A DNA stretch of 64,000 nucleotides, from assembly GCA_027673765.1 (NCBI GenBank), contig JAQDWB010000001.1, positions 166,813-230,812 of the forward strand. Reading direction: 5' to 3'. Shown here piece after piece: positions 8,955-17,940 of the stretch. Position numbers and translations under genes: made by a program. The notes under the pieces were generated by a model. That model was not told the origin of the DNA, searched no databases, and saw only the letters and a list, made by a program, of their open reading frames with translations. Position 1 is the first letter of the stretch, and each line of letters opens with the position of its first letter. This DNA comes from Coriobacteriaceae bacterium AM113-163. Its GTDB lineage: Bacteria; Actinomycetota; Coriobacteriia; Coriobacteriales; Coriobacteriaceae.

Positions 8955-9779
8955 ATGACCGCGCCGTCTGATTTCAATTCGATTCCTGAGCTCGATGCCA
9001 CGCTTGTATTCTGTGTTGCCTATGATGGCTCGTCCTATAGCGGATTTGCCGAGCAGCCGGGCCAGACGACCGTTGCGGGCGAGTTGCGCCGCGCTATCGA
9101 GACGCTGCTGCGCCGCCCGATCGATCTGACGTGTGCGGGTCGTACCGATGCCGGCGTGCATGCGGTGGCCCAGTACATTAGCGTGCCCGTAACGGACGCT
9201 GAGCTTGCTCTGACGCGCCGTAGGTGGCTGAGGGCTATGGATGCCCTCCTGCCCAAAGATATCGCCATAAACGAGGTCTACAAGGCCCGTAGGGGCTTTT
9301 CTGCCCGCTTTGACGCGCGGTCCCGTACGTATACGTACCGTATTGCCGATCGCGATGCGCGCCCCGTGCTCTCGCGCGGTGCGGTGTGGTGGCATCGCTA
9401 TCCCCTCGACGTCGATGCGATGGCGGCCGCCTGCCCTGCGCTTTTGGGCGAGCAGGACTTTAAGAGCTTTTGCAAGGTTGCCTCTGCTGTGGGCAAGCCC
9501 ACGCACCGCTGCGTGATGCGTGCGGAGTTTGGCCACGAGGTCGCTTTTGGCGAGGATATCCTGACCTTCACTATCGAGGGCAATGCGTTTTTGCACTCGA
9601 TGGTGCGTACCATTGTAGGAACGCTCGTGGAGATTGGCATGCATCGTCGCGATCCCCAGTGGATGCGCGAGGTTATTGACGCCCGTGACCGAACCGCTGC
9701 GGGTCCCACGGCGCCTGCCTGCGGCCTTACGTTTATGGGTGTGGATTACGGCCCCGACGAGCTTGTCGTTCTCGACTAG
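8955..9779 (+). CDS. truA: tRNA pseudouridine synthase A
   Basis: Forms pseudouridine at positions 38-40 of tRNA anticodon arms. It has 274 residues from the ATG at 8955, which has GGGAG six bases upstream; upstream TTG codons at 8940 and 8943 are less likely. The catalytic aspartate sits in CAGRTDAGVHAVAQY near residue 60. C-terminal motif NAFLHSMVRTIVGTLVEIG matches the family. It commonly follows rplQ. Confidence 0.94.
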   Translation: MTAPSDFNSIPELDATLVFCVAYDGSSYSGFAEQPGQTTVAGELRRAIETLLRRPIDLTCAGRTDAGVHAVAQYISVPVTDAELALTRRRWLRAMDALLPKDIAINEVYKARRGFSARFDARSRTYTYRIADRDARPVLSRGAVWWHRYPLDVDAMAAACPALLGEQDFKSFCKVASAVGKPTHRCVMRAEFGHEVAFGEDILTFTIEGNAFLHSMVRTIVGTLVEIGMHRRDPQWMREVIDARDRTAAGPTAPACGLTFMGVDYGPDELVVLD

Positions 9780-9931
9780 GGGAGTGCTCGGCGCGTCTGT
9801 GCCTTGCACATACTATGTGTGAGCTGCGCGTGTGCAACATCTGTTCTTGGCGTGCAACATGTTAGGCGGCTCGTTGCTTTTATAGCTCGGGTGTACCATG
9901 AACGACAGTTTGATTTGGTGCTATCGAGAGG

Positions 9932-10981
9932 ATGGAAAACTTGGTTCGACGTTGTTCGCATCCGCGACTTTCGGTGATCCTTGTGGTAGAAGGTTCGCCC
10001 AGCTATGCGATGCGTGCGCTCGAGAGTATCCAGAACCAAGACCTCTATGATTTGCAGATTGTCGTTGTCTGCCGCGATGCTGCGCCCGGTGTGCGCCATT
10101 CGCTTCAAGTTGCTGCCGACAGGGACATCCATATTGATTTGATTGACGTCGAGGACGCGAAGCGCGGCGCTTGTCTTCGTGCCGGTTTTGATGCCTCGCG
10201 CGGCTCTCAAATCATCGCCATGAACGCCGATGAGTGGTTTGCTCCGCAGTCCCTTTCCAAGATGGTCGATATCGCGTGCGATACTGCGGCAGACATAGTG
10301 TTCCCCACGGTGTCGCTCGACCGCTATGATGCACATCGAGAGCGCCATTCGCGTGTCTTGGATGCTGCCTCTATTGTCATTGAAGACAAGTCTTCGATGG
10401 TGGCCGGGCTGCCTCAGTTGATTTTAGGCGGCTTGGTTGCTCAAGTCTCTGGCGTGATGTACAGCCGTCCACTGTTTGAGGCATGTCTTTTGTGCGATAA
10501 GACGTTTCGCACGGTTGGGTTTATGGCGTGCGCGCTCTCGCAGGCACAGCGCGTCTCCGGATGCGGCGACGCTTGTTTCCACGCGGCGGCGCCTAAGCTT
10601 ACAGATGCCTTTGATCCCACCATGTATGCCAAGGTATCCGATGACACCCGGGCGCTCGACGAGCTTGCGGACTCACTCTCGGAAGCAGATAGCGGTGGTC
10701 GGCTCAAGCTGGCAAGCCAAAAGTTCTACTTTGCCGGACTGGTCGCCTGCATCGAGAATTTGTGTCTGAGCCCGCATGGAGTGTCGTCAATCGAGCGTTC
10801 CGCCCGCATGCGTGATATGCTCGAGGCGCCTCGAACCCGTCAGATGGTCGCCGCGCTCAAGGACAACCATCGGGGACTGGGCCTGTTGTTTGGGCCGATC
10901 GCCAGCGCTAAGCCCGCGCGCTGCGTGATGTGTACGCATCTGGCAGCTTTTCTTAACCGGACGGGCGCAAAAACCGCCTAA
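9932..10981 (+). CDS. Family 2 glycosyltransferase-like protein
   Basis: 349 residues. The N-terminal ~110 residues show a GT-A Rossmann-like fold: LSVILVVEGSPSYAMRALES (typical GT2 strand and helix), then CLRAGFDASRGSQIIAMNADEWF. The place where active GT2 enzymes carry a DxD or DD metal motif reads NADEW, so metal binding may be altered. No membrane segment was seen. The C-terminal two thirds is not recognised. GAGAGG precedes the ATG at 9932. Substrate unknown. Confidence 0.6.
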   Translation: MENLVRRCSHPRLSVILVVEGSPSYAMRALESIQNQDLYDLQIVVVCRDAAPGVRHSLQVAADRDIHIDLIDVEDAKRGACLRAGFDASRGSQIIAMNADEWFAPQSLSKMVDIACDTAADIVFPTVSLDRYDAHRERHSRVLDAASIVIEDKSSMVAGLPQLILGGLVAQVSGVMYSRPLFEACLLCDKTFRTVGFMACALSQAQRVSGCGDACFHAAAPKLTDAFDPTMYAKVSDDTRALDELADSLSEADSGGRLKLASQKFYFAGLVACIENLCLSPHGVSSIERSARMRDMLEAPRTRQMVAALKDNHRGLGLLFGPIASAKPARCVMCTHLAAFLNRTGAKTA

Positions 10982-10992
10982 ACGGCTCATTA

Positions 10993-11020
10993 CGAAACAA
11001 ACTTGCATAGAATTGTTTCG
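10993..11020. promoter_or_regulatory. Inverted repeat upstream of argR
   Basis: CGAAACAA (10993-11000) and TTGTTTCG (11013-11020) form an 8-bp inverted repeat with a 12-bp spacer. The TTGTTTCGAAA half-site recurs upstream of gltB at 56373. There is no T-tract, so it looks more like an operator than a terminator. Function inferred only. Confidence 0.35.
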
Positions 11021-11066
11021 AAATGCGTTCTTATTCACTAAAACCCTCAAATAGCGCTAAACTATT

Positions 11067-11083
11067 CAATCACTAAGTGATTG
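11067..11083. promoter_or_regulatory. 17-bp palindrome upstream of argR, candidate operator
   Basis: CAATCACT-A-AGTGATTG is a perfect palindrome centred about 40 bp before the argR start. It is a plausible autoregulatory site. It does not match the classic ARG box (TGAAT-N-ATTCA) well, so the binding protein is uncertain. Confidence 0.4.
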
Positions 11084-11113
11084 TCTCCGCCATCTTTTGG
11101 AGTGAGGTTTTGT

Positions 11114-11551
11114 ATGGCCAAAAAACGCAATGGGCGCCAGGATGCCATCAGAGATATTGTTCGCAATAAGGACGTACGTACGCAGCGCGTTTTGGTAGAC
11201 GAGCTTCGCGCCATGGGTTTCGATTGCACGCAGGCGACCGTTTCGCGCGATATCGCGGACATGGGACTGCGTAAGCTCCCCGAGGGCATCTATGTCCTTG
11301 CCGAGGACCTGCATCTGCAGCGCATGGTTTCCGAGTTGGTTACCGGCGTGCTGCGCACCGATAATCTGGTTATGATCAAGGCGCAGCCCGGTACGGCTTC
11401 TGGTATTGCCGCAGCTGTCGATGCTGCGGAGCTGCCCGACGTGCTCGGCTCGCTTGCCGGCAACGACACGATTTTGGTCATTGCGCAGACGGCCGAGGAC
11501 GGCGAGCGTCTTGAGGCGCTCATCAACAAGCTGAGTAACTCTCATAAGTAG
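11114..11551 (+). CDS. argR: Arginine repressor
   Basis: Arginine-responsive hexameric transcription regulator. From the ATG at 11114 it has 145 residues. The N-terminal winged helix is at about 1-70 (QATVSRDIADMGLRKLPEG). The C-terminal oligomerisation and arginine-binding domain includes IKAQPGTASGIAAAVDAAE. The upstream TTG at 11081 was rejected because AGTGAGG at 11101-11107 fits the ATG. No arg biosynthesis genes are adjacent. Confidence 0.92.
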   Translation: MAKKRNGRQDAIRDIVRNKDVRTQRVLVDELRAMGFDCTQATVSRDIADMGLRKLPEGIYVLAEDLHLQRMVSELVTGVLRTDNLVMIKAQPGTASGIAAAVDAAELPDVLGSLAGNDTILVIAQTAEDGERLEALINKLSNSHK

Positions 11552-11602
11552 GGGATGCACGGCGCCGCTGCTGCGTCGATTGTTGCTATAGGTAATTGCC
11601 GA

Positions 11603-11631
11603 GGGCGTTGACGAAGGTCAGCGCCCTTTTT
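11603..11631 (+). terminator. Rho-independent terminator after argR
   Basis: A 10-bp stem, GGGCGTTGAC (11603-11612) with GTCAGCGCCC (11617-11626), contains one G-T pair and a GAAG loop. It is followed by five T residues. Confidence 0.9.
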
Positions 11632-11700
11632 GCATGCCGTCGCCTGTTGCCCTATCGGTCTTGCAGCCGGGGCCGTCGTGGCATCTTATGGCATCTGCCG

Positions 11701-11741
11701 AAATAAAGAAACGCCCGAGCAGCGTACGTGCTGCTCGGGCG
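11701..11741 (-). terminator. Rho-independent terminator for the penicillin-binding protein gene
   Basis: A 12-bp perfect stem (11712-11723 with 11730-11741, CGCCCGAGCAGC) is followed on the minus strand by a T-rich run read from 11701-11710. It terminates the gene at 11767-13974 and is separate from the argR terminator. Confidence 0.85.
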
Positions 11742-11766
11742 CCTTGGTGTCAGTCGTCCTGTGCGC

Positions 11767-13974
11767 TTACTGGCCCGTAGAGGGGTCAGGCGTGGGCGTA
11801 GGATCGGGGGTAGGCGTCGGCGTGCCGCCGTCGCCACCTGTGCCACCGTCGCCACCTGTGCCACCGTCGCCACCTGTGCCACCGTCGCCACCTGTCGTAC
11901 CGCTATCGCCGGTGGTGTTGCCGCCCGGGGTTTCAGTGGTCGTGGTTGTCGTCGTGGTGGTCTCTTCCTTTTCCTTTTCCTCTTCCTTTTCCTCGTCTTT
12001 TTCCTCTTCGTCTTCTTTTTTGTTGTTTGTGCCGTAGAACTTCCAGACGTTATTGTTCTTGTACGTGGGGGCCGTTCCGGTCGGGAACTCCTCGCGCTCG
12101 GTTCCGGCCAAAACCGTGTTCATGAACTTCTTAAAGACGGGCAGGTTGGTGCTGTCGCCCAGCAGGTCCGTACCGTACTTTTGGATGGGAATCTCGCCTG
12201 CGGAATAACCGGTCCACAGGGCGCATGCCAGTTGCGGCGTGTAGCCGCAGAACCACAGGTTGGTGGTGTTGTCAGTGGTGCCCGTCTTGCCGGCATAGGG
12301 CTGGTTGACGCTCAGCGCGCCGGCGGCACCCGTGCCGCTGCCCTGCATGACGCCGGATAGAACGTCGGTAACCGCGGCAGCCTCGCCTTCGGTGAGCACC
12401 TGCGTGGGATTGTCGGTGTGCTGGTACAGCACCGAGCCGGTGCGCGAGTCGATCTCGGTGATGGCGATCGGCTGGCGATAATGGCCGCCGTTGGCAAAAG
12501 TGGCGTAGGCCGATGCCATCTCGAGCGGCGAGATGGACCCGGTGCCGAGCGTCATGACGGGAACGTCCTCGATATTGTCCTTGGCGGGATCGATGCCGAG
12601 CTTTTTGACGAGCGACATGATCTTGTTGTTGCCGATGGCTTCTGCCACCTGAATGTAGCCGGTGTTGGATGAGTATGCCGTTGCCTGCTTAAGCGTGATG
12701 TTGCCATAGCTCTGGTTGGCATAGTTTTGCACCTTGGTCGTGGTGCCCTTGGCTGTAAGAGGCGAGTTGCAGTTGAGGGTAACGTTGGGGTTCATACCGT
12801 TTTGGATGGCGGTTGCCAGCGTAAAGGCCTTAAACGTGGAGCCCACGGGGCGCTTTGCCGTAGCGTGGTTCACGTGATTCTCGTCGGCGTTATAGTCGTA
12901 GCCGCCCACCATGCACTTGATGTAGCCAGTCTTGGGGTCAACGACGACCATGCCCATGTCCAGGCCGTCGAGAGAAAGCGTGTCGAGCTGCGAGCGCACA
13001 GCCTCCTCGGCAACCTGCTGCATGGTGGGGTCGATGGTGGTCTTGACGGTCAGACCGCCCTTAAAGAGCACGTCGGTGGAGAACTCCTGCTCAAGCAGCT
13101 GCTTTACGTAGGAGACAAAGTAGGGTTGAGAGTACACATCGACGCCACTGCCCGAAATCTCGGTCACGTTAAGCGTGATGGGCTCAGCCTGTGCGGCATC
13201 GTGCTCTTCCTGCGTGATGTGGCCCAGACGCAGCATGTTGTCCAGAACCTTGTTGCGGCGGGACAGCGCCAGGTCGGGATTAACCGTGGGGTCGTACTGC
13301 GAGGGCGAGTTGGGAAGGCCGATGAGCAGCGCGGCCTCGCTCAGGCTGAGGTCGGCGGCGGTCTTGGACAGATAGGTCTCGGCGGCGGCCTCGATGCCAT
13401 ATGCTCCATGGCCGTAGTAGATGGTGTTGAGGTACATCATGAGGATCTCGTCTTTGGAGTACATGTCCTCCATCTTGATGGCGATGTAGGCCTCGCGCAC
13501 CTTACGCTCAATGGTCGAGTCGAACTGCTCCTCCTGCAGGATGGTGTTGCGCACAAGCTGCTGGGTGATAGTCGAGGCGCCTTCGTGCCCGCCACCGAGG
13601 GTTGCCACCGCAGCACGCGCGATACCCCACAGGTCGATACCGCCGTGCTCGTAGAAGCGCTCGTCCTCGACGTCAACGGTGCCCTGCAGCACGTAGGGGG
13701 AGACCTCGTCCTTGGTGATAGACTTGCGGTTTTGCGTGTAGAAGCTCGCGATCTTGTTGCCGTTGCAGTCGACGATCTCGGTGGGCTCGCTCACCAGATA
13801 CGCGTTGGCGTCGGTGTAGTCGGGCAGATCGGACAGCCAGCGGTTGACGTTGCCGACCATGCCGATGCCAAATGCCACGCCCGCAATCAGCAGAAAGCCC
13901 AAAAACGAGAGCAGGATTATGGGCAGAGCATGCGTCTTTGAACGGCTGCGTCCCTGTCGTTGGCGAGGACCCAT
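11767..13974 (-). CDS. Class A penicillin-binding protein (PBP1A-type)
   Basis: Bifunctional peptidoglycan synthase with a cytoplasmic tail, one membrane segment (~17-40), a GT51 glycosyltransferase domain, then a transpeptidase domain. It has 735 residues from ATG 13974, chosen because GGAGGT (13981-13986) is well placed; a longer frame to 14097 lacks a site. Transpeptidase motifs are present: STFK (in VGSTFKAF), SSN (YSSNTGY) and KTGTT. The C-terminus is low-complexity: Glu/Lys-rich, then a Thr run, then GGDGGT repeated from an 18-bp tandem DNA unit, then Pro/Thr/Asp. The tail probably crosses or contacts the wall. Confidence 0.93.
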   Translation of the reverse strand: MGPRQRQGRSRSKTHALPIILLSFLGFLLIAGVAFGIGMVGNVNRWLSDLPDYTDANAYLVSEPTEIVDCNGNKIASFYTQNRKSITKDEVSPYVLQGTVDVEDERFYEHGGIDLWGIARAAVATLGGGHEGASTITQQLVRNTILQEEQFDSTIERKVREAYIAIKMEDMYSKDEILMMYLNTIYYGHGAYGIEAAAETYLSKTAADLSLSEAALLIGLPNSPSQYDPTVNPDLALSRRNKVLDNMLRLGHITQEEHDAAQAEPITLNVTEISGSGVDVYSQPYFVSYVKQLLEQEFSTDVLFKGGLTVKTTIDPTMQQVAEEAVRSQLDTLSLDGLDMGMVVVDPKTGYIKCMVGGYDYNADENHVNHATAKRPVGSTFKAFTLATAIQNGMNPNVTLNCNSPLTAKGTTTKVQNYANQSYGNITLKQATAYSSNTGYIQVAEAIGNNKIMSLVKKLGIDPAKDNIEDVPVMTLGTGSISPLEMASAYATFANGGHYRQPIAITEIDSRTGSVLYQHTDNPTQVLTEGEAAAVTDVLSGVMQGSGTGAAGALSVNQPYAGKTGTTDNTTNLWFCGYTPQLACALWTGYSAGEIPIQKYGTDLLGDSTNLPVFKKFMNTVLAGTEREEFPTGTAPTYKNNNVWKFYGTNNKKEDEEEKDEEKEEEKEKEETTTTTTTTTETPGGNTTGDSGTTGGDGGTGGDGGTGGDGGTGGDGGTPTPTPDPTPTPDPSTGQ
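11822..11895. repeat. 18-bp tandem repeats in the PBP C-terminal tail
   Basis: About four near-perfect copies of an 18-bp unit (GTGCCACCGTCGCCACCT on the plus strand) encode Gly-Gly-Asp-Gly-Gly-Thr on the minus strand. Such repeats can change copy number by slippage without shifting frame. Confidence 0.8.
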
Positions 13975-14136
13975 ATATTGACCTCCAGGTATGTCGTGCC
14001 GGACGGTGGATGTGCCGTCGGGGCAGGATGGACATAAGTTATTACACGATAAACCAAACGGGGCGCGCGAGGCCTCGTGTATGCTGGAAGACGGCATTTT
14101 TCAGAGTGAATGCATACCTTGGTAAGGAGTTTGTCG

Positions 14137-16113
14137 ATGGCGATTCGGACGATGGGGCCGAGCGGACAATACGAGACTGGATTGGATGCTGCCGGTGCGG
14201 CGCTGCCCGAGCTGCTGGCGCCGGCGGGCGGACTCGACCAGATGCTTGCGGCCATCGCCGCGGGTGCCGATGCCATCTATGCGGGGTTGGGCGGCTTTAA
14301 CGCCCGTGTGAGCGCCCATGGCTTTACGGATAACGAGTTTGCGCGCGGCTGCGCCGTGGCGCATGCCCATGGCGTGCGTGTGTACGTAACGCTCAACGTG
14401 TTCGTGTTTGACGATGAGTTGTCCGACGCGGTGGCGTTGGGAGCTCATGCACTGGAGCTGGGCGCCGATGCTCTGATTGTCGCCGATGCCGGGTTGGCCT
14501 GCGCGCTGCGCGCGGCGATTCCCGGGGTCGAGATTCACCTGTCCACGCAGGCGGGCGCTCATAGCGAGGGTGCCGTGCGGCTTGCCGCCGATGAGCTGGG
14601 GGTCGAGCGCGTGACGACGGCACGCGAGCTGACGGTCGACGAGATTGCGGCGCTATGTGCCACGGGCGTGCCCATCGAGGTATTCTGCCACGGTGCGATT
14701 TGCATCGGCTATTCGGGGGCGTGCGAGTTCTCGGCCTTGCGGCGTGGGCGCTCGGCGATGCGCGGCGACTGCACGCAGCCGTGCCGTCTGGCGTACGACC
14801 TAGTGGACGAGGCGGGGCAGAGTGTTGTTGCCGTCGAGGGAGACCGCCTGCTTTGTCCGCGTGACTATCTGGGTATCGCGCACCTGCCCGAGCTTGTTGC
14901 CACCGGCGTGGCATCGCTCAAGATCGAGGGACGCATGAAGAATCCCGATTACGTATTCAACGTGGTGAGGGTGTGGCGTCGGGCACTCGATATGCTGTGC
15001 GACGGCGCGTGGGACTCCGGTGCCGTGGAAGAGCTTGAACGCGAGCTGGGAAGGTCGTTTAACCGTGGGTTTACCGATGCTTACCTGCGGGGTCGTTCGG
15101 GTGCCGAGCTCATGAGCTTTGAGCGCGCGATCAACCAGGGCGTGCGCGTGGGCCACTTGGTGGCGGTGGGTCACGAAGAGGTGACGGTTGAGCTTGATGC
15201 CGCCGTGGCGGCGGGCGATACGCTCGAAATCCGATTTTACCCGGGTGCCGACGCGCGTCCCGATGTGCCCAAGCGCTGGCCACAGGTGCCTTGCCCCGTG
15301 GATGCCGCTGCGGGGGAGCGCATCGTCGTGCATTGCAAACGTAAGGTGGACGCGGGCTGCGAGGTCTATCTGATTCGCAGCGCCGGCGTGTTGGATCAGA
15401 CGGCGGCGGTGTTGGAGCGCATGCGGGCCGAGGCGGATGCGATTGCGCCCGTTGCGCGTGCCGTTGAGGTGCTGCCGTTTGAGGGCGTTCTGGCAGATGT
15501 CGATGTGCCGACGGAGTTGGCGGGGTCGGCGGGGCCGGCAAAGCGCGAGGATTTTGCTCGTATGGTCTTTGCCTGGGAGCTGATGGATGTGGGTCCGCGC
15601 GATGAGCGAGATCTGTCCGATACAACGGTGGTGCTCGACGAAGTGTGCCGCGCGGGCGACGCCGAGCGGACTCGGGCGCTTATGCAGCGTGCCGGGCGCG
15701 TCGTCTGCCGCAATCTGGGACAAGTGGCGATGGCCCGCGAGCTGGGCACAACGTTTGACGTGGCGGCGCCGGTGTTCTGTGCCAATCGGGCCACGCTTAC
15801 CTGGCTGCGCGGACTCGGTGCGGGGCGGGTGTGCTTGTCGGCCGAGTTGCTCGGCAATGATGCGGAGCGTGTTGCCGAACTTGCCGCTTGCCCCGGTGTC
15901 TTGGGGCCTGTCGATGCCGACCGTCCTGAGCTCATGGTGTGCGAGCACTGCTTGCTGACTGCCGAGGGCGCCTGCGCCACGGATGCAACGGGGCAGGTCC
16001 GTTGCCGTGACTGCTCGCGCCGTCAGCAGGCGCGCTTTTTGGTCGAACGTGACGGCACGCGTTTGCCGGTCGTTATCGACGCGTGCGGCAGGACGAGGAT
16101 TTTCCTGTCGTAG
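14137..16113 (+). CDS. U32 peptidase-family protein (TrhP/RlhA-like)
   Basis: 658 residues from ATG 14137 (AAGGAG at 14124-14129). The N-terminal TIM-barrel-like U32 domain begins PELLAPAGGLDQMLAAIAAG. The family signature EVFCHGAICIGYSGACEFS is near residue 190, with further conserved cysteines in DCTQPCR that may hold an iron-sulfur cluster. Known members hydroxylate tRNA or rRNA rather than cleaving protein, so a role in RNA modification is most likely. A second cysteine cluster (CEHC...CRDC, ~615-635) near the C-terminus looks zinc- or iron-binding. Which RNA is modified cannot be told. Confidence 0.8.
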   Translation: MAIRTMGPSGQYETGLDAAGAALPELLAPAGGLDQMLAAIAAGADAIYAGLGGFNARVSAHGFTDNEFARGCAVAHAHGVRVYVTLNVFVFDDELSDAVALGAHALELGADALIVADAGLACALRAAIPGVEIHLSTQAGAHSEGAVRLAADELGVERVTTARELTVDEIAALCATGVPIEVFCHGAICIGYSGACEFSALRRGRSAMRGDCTQPCRLAYDLVDEAGQSVVAVEGDRLLCPRDYLGIAHLPELVATGVASLKIEGRMKNPDYVFNVVRVWRRALDMLCDGAWDSGAVEELERELGRSFNRGFTDAYLRGRSGAELMSFERAINQGVRVGHLVAVGHEEVTVELDAAVAAGDTLEIRFYPGADARPDVPKRWPQVPCPVDAAAGERIVVHCKRKVDAGCEVYLIRSAGVLDQTAAVLERMRAEADAIAPVARAVEVLPFEGVLADVDVPTELAGSAGPAKREDFARMVFAWELMDVGPRDERDLSDTTVVLDEVCRAGDAERTRALMQRAGRVVCRNLGQVAMARELGTTFDVAAPVFCANRATLTWLRGLGAGRVCLSAELLGNDAERVAELAACPGVLGPVDADRPELMVCEHCLLTAEGACATDATGQVRCRDCSRRQQARFLVERDGTRLPVVIDACGRTRIFLS

Positions 16114-16210
16114 GTGCCGCGTCGCGCTGTTTTGGTTATTATTAGTGGGTTTATGAACTTCCAGCACCGCCGTATCCGGTGAGGGTGCTATAGCAAAAGG
16201 AGGATACCCA

Positions 16211-17422
16211 ATGCTGTCTGTTGACGAGCAAATGCGTATCATCACCTCGGGTGCAGCGCAGATCGTCCCCGAGGCCGACCTTCGCAAGAAGCTTGAGAAG
16301 GGCGAGCCCCTCAACATCAAGCTCGGCGTCGATCCCACCAGCCCCGACCTGCACCTGGGCCATGCCGTGCCCCTGCGCAAGATGCGTCAGTTCCAGGACC
16401 TGGGCCACAACGTCACCCTTATCATCGGCAACGGCACTGCGCTGATCGGCGACCCCTCGGGCAAGAACTCCACCCGCCCGCAGCTTTCGCAGGAGCAGAT
16501 CGAGGCCAACGCCGAGACCTACGTGAGCCAGGCCATGAAGATCCTGGACCCCGAGAAGACCACCATCGTGCACAACGGCGACTGGATCCTTTCGATGGAC
16601 CTGGCCGGCCTGCTGCAGGTGTGCTCCAAGTTCACCGTCGCCCGCATCCTTGAGCGTGACGACTTTACCAAGCGCTACCAGTCCCAGACGCCGATTGCCC
16701 TGCACGAGTTTCTGTACCCCGTGATGCAGGCCTTCGACTCCGTTCAGATCAAGGCCGACGTCGAGATGGGCGGCACCGACCAGCTCTTCAACCTGCTCGC
16801 CGGCCGCGAGCTCATGGAGAAGATGGGCATGGAGCCGCAGATTGCGCTTACCATGCCGCTGCTCGAGGGCACCGACGGCGTGCGCAAGATGTCCAAGTCC
16901 TATGGCAACTACATCGGCCTGACCGACGCTCCCAAGGATATGTTCGGCAAGACCATGTCCATCCCCGACGAGATGATCGGCAAGTACTATCGTCTGGCCA
17001 GCTCGCTCGCCCCGGCCGAGGTCGACAAGATCGATGCCGCCCTGGCCGATGGCTCCGCCGACCCCTACGAGCTCAAGCGCGCTCTAGGCCGCGACCTGTG
17101 CGACACCTACCACGGTGCCGGCGCCGGCGACGAGGCTCAGGCCGAGTTCGACCGTGTGTTCAAGGAGGGCCAGCTTGCCGACTTCCCCGAGAAGCACGTT
17201 GAGCTGACCGTCAACGACGAGGGCCAGATTTACCTCGCTGGCCTGCTCAAGGACCTGGGCCTTTCGGCCAGCGCCGGTCAGGCCCGCCGCGACATCGACG
17301 GCGGCGGCGTCAAGATCAACGGCAAGGCTGTGGCTTCCAAGAGCTACAACATCGATCCGAGCGCCCTCAAGCTGGGCGACACCCTCTCCGTGGGCAAGCG
17401 CAAGGGCTTCAAGCTTATTTAG
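16211..17422 (+). CDS. tyrS: Tyrosyl-tRNA synthetase
   Basis: Charges tRNA-Tyr. It has 403 residues. The class I signature is PDLHLGHAVPLRK near residue 38 and the KMSKS loop is RKMSKSYGNYIGL near 231. A C-terminal S4-like RNA-binding domain covers about 340-403 (SAGQARRDIDGGGVKINGK). The sequence is of the TyrS2/TyrZ-like subgroup. AAAAGGAGG precedes the ATG. The 97-bp leader is too short for a T-box and lacks its signature. Confidence 0.95.
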   Translation: MLSVDEQMRIITSGAAQIVPEADLRKKLEKGEPLNIKLGVDPTSPDLHLGHAVPLRKMRQFQDLGHNVTLIIGNGTALIGDPSGKNSTRPQLSQEQIEANAETYVSQAMKILDPEKTTIVHNGDWILSMDLAGLLQVCSKFTVARILERDDFTKRYQSQTPIALHEFLYPVMQAFDSVQIKADVEMGGTDQLFNLLAGRELMEKMGMEPQIALTMPLLEGTDGVRKMSKSYGNYIGLTDAPKDMFGKTMSIPDEMIGKYYRLASSLAPAEVDKIDAALADGSADPYELKRALGRDLCDTYHGAGAGDEAQAEFDRVFKEGQLADFPEKHVELTVNDEGQIYLAGLLKDLGLSASAGQARRDIDGGGVKINGKAVASKSYNIDPSALKLGDTLSVGKRKGFKLI

Positions 17423-17449
17423 TTACGCGGTTTTACCAAACCGCGTAAC
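17422..17449. repeat. 12-bp perfect hairpin at the tyrS stop codon
   Basis: GTTACGCGGTTT (17422-17433) and AAACCGCGTAAC (17438-17449) pair around a TACC loop, starting at the last base of the tyrS stop. There is no T-run after it, so termination would be atypical. It abuts the structured element at 17463. Confidence 0.6.
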
Positions 17450-17462
17450 GGCTCGACGCTGC

Positions 17463-17561
17463 AAACCCGCCAGGGCGGCAATCTGCCTTTCAACTTCGGC
17501 GGCATGACCAGAAGGTCAATGCCGCCTTGTTTCAAGGCACCTTGCTCGCTCTGGCGGGTTT
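17463..17561. repeat. Multi-stem palindromic element, copy 2 (after tyrS)
   Basis: Outer arm AAACCCGCCAG (17463-17473) pairs with CTGGCGGGTTT (17551-17561), then GCAA/TTGC, TGCCTT/AAGGCA, GGCGGCAT (17498-17505) with ATGCCGCC (17519-17526), and a GACC/GGTC tip. The single-stranded pieces (TTTCAA, TTTCAAGG) match copy 1 at 5242-5377. The paired arms differ by compensating changes (GAAGGCAT/ATGCCTTC against GGCGGCAT/ATGCCGCC). It lies downstream of an essential gene in both cases. Confidence 0.6.
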
Positions 17562-17615
17562 TCGCTGTCGTTGCCAAGACATCGGCGCTTCCGTTGTTGT
17601 AGGTGGCAGTTAGGT

Positions 17616-17813
17616 GCACTCATTGGGGACAGACTTAAATGAGTGCCCACAGAATGAGAGTGGATAATCTTCCGTTTTTGGCCTGCTTGGGGGTTCAAAG
17701 TGGGAGATTATCCACTCTCATCATTTTGCGGCACTTGGGGACGTTCCTTTTGTGTCGGCACTTTGGGACACTCCTTGTCATTGGTACAAAGCAACCTGTC
17801 CCCATTGCGCCAA
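17616..17813. repeat. Cluster of short hairpins with GGGGAC-type loops
   Basis: This non-coding stretch upstream of the adenine deaminase gene holds several inverted repeats. GCACTCAT/ATGAGTGC is at 17616-17646 with GGGGACAG in its loop. A 17-bp perfect arm pair lies at 17654-17670 and 17705-17721. A segment at 17737-17777 is nearly the same as 62726-62766. A hairpin at 17781-17813 has ACCTGTCCCC in its loop. No gene was seen. The layout resembles REP-type mobile palindromes. Confidence 0.6.
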
Positions 17814-17940
17814 GCGGCGTGTGCCGTTAAACGGAGGGGGTGTATTCCCGACCCATCGTTTGGGCATACAATGGCTATTGTCTTGCTGCGGTGAAGGTCT
17901 GTCCGCTCCGCAGCTTTTTTCTACAGTTAAAGGAGTATGT

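Noticed and set aside
16114..16210. T-box leader upstream of tyrS
   Set aside because: Only 97 bp and no T-box signature; only a weak short hairpin is present.
17814..17940. Purine riboswitch upstream of adenine deaminase
   Set aside because: No matching conserved core was found.
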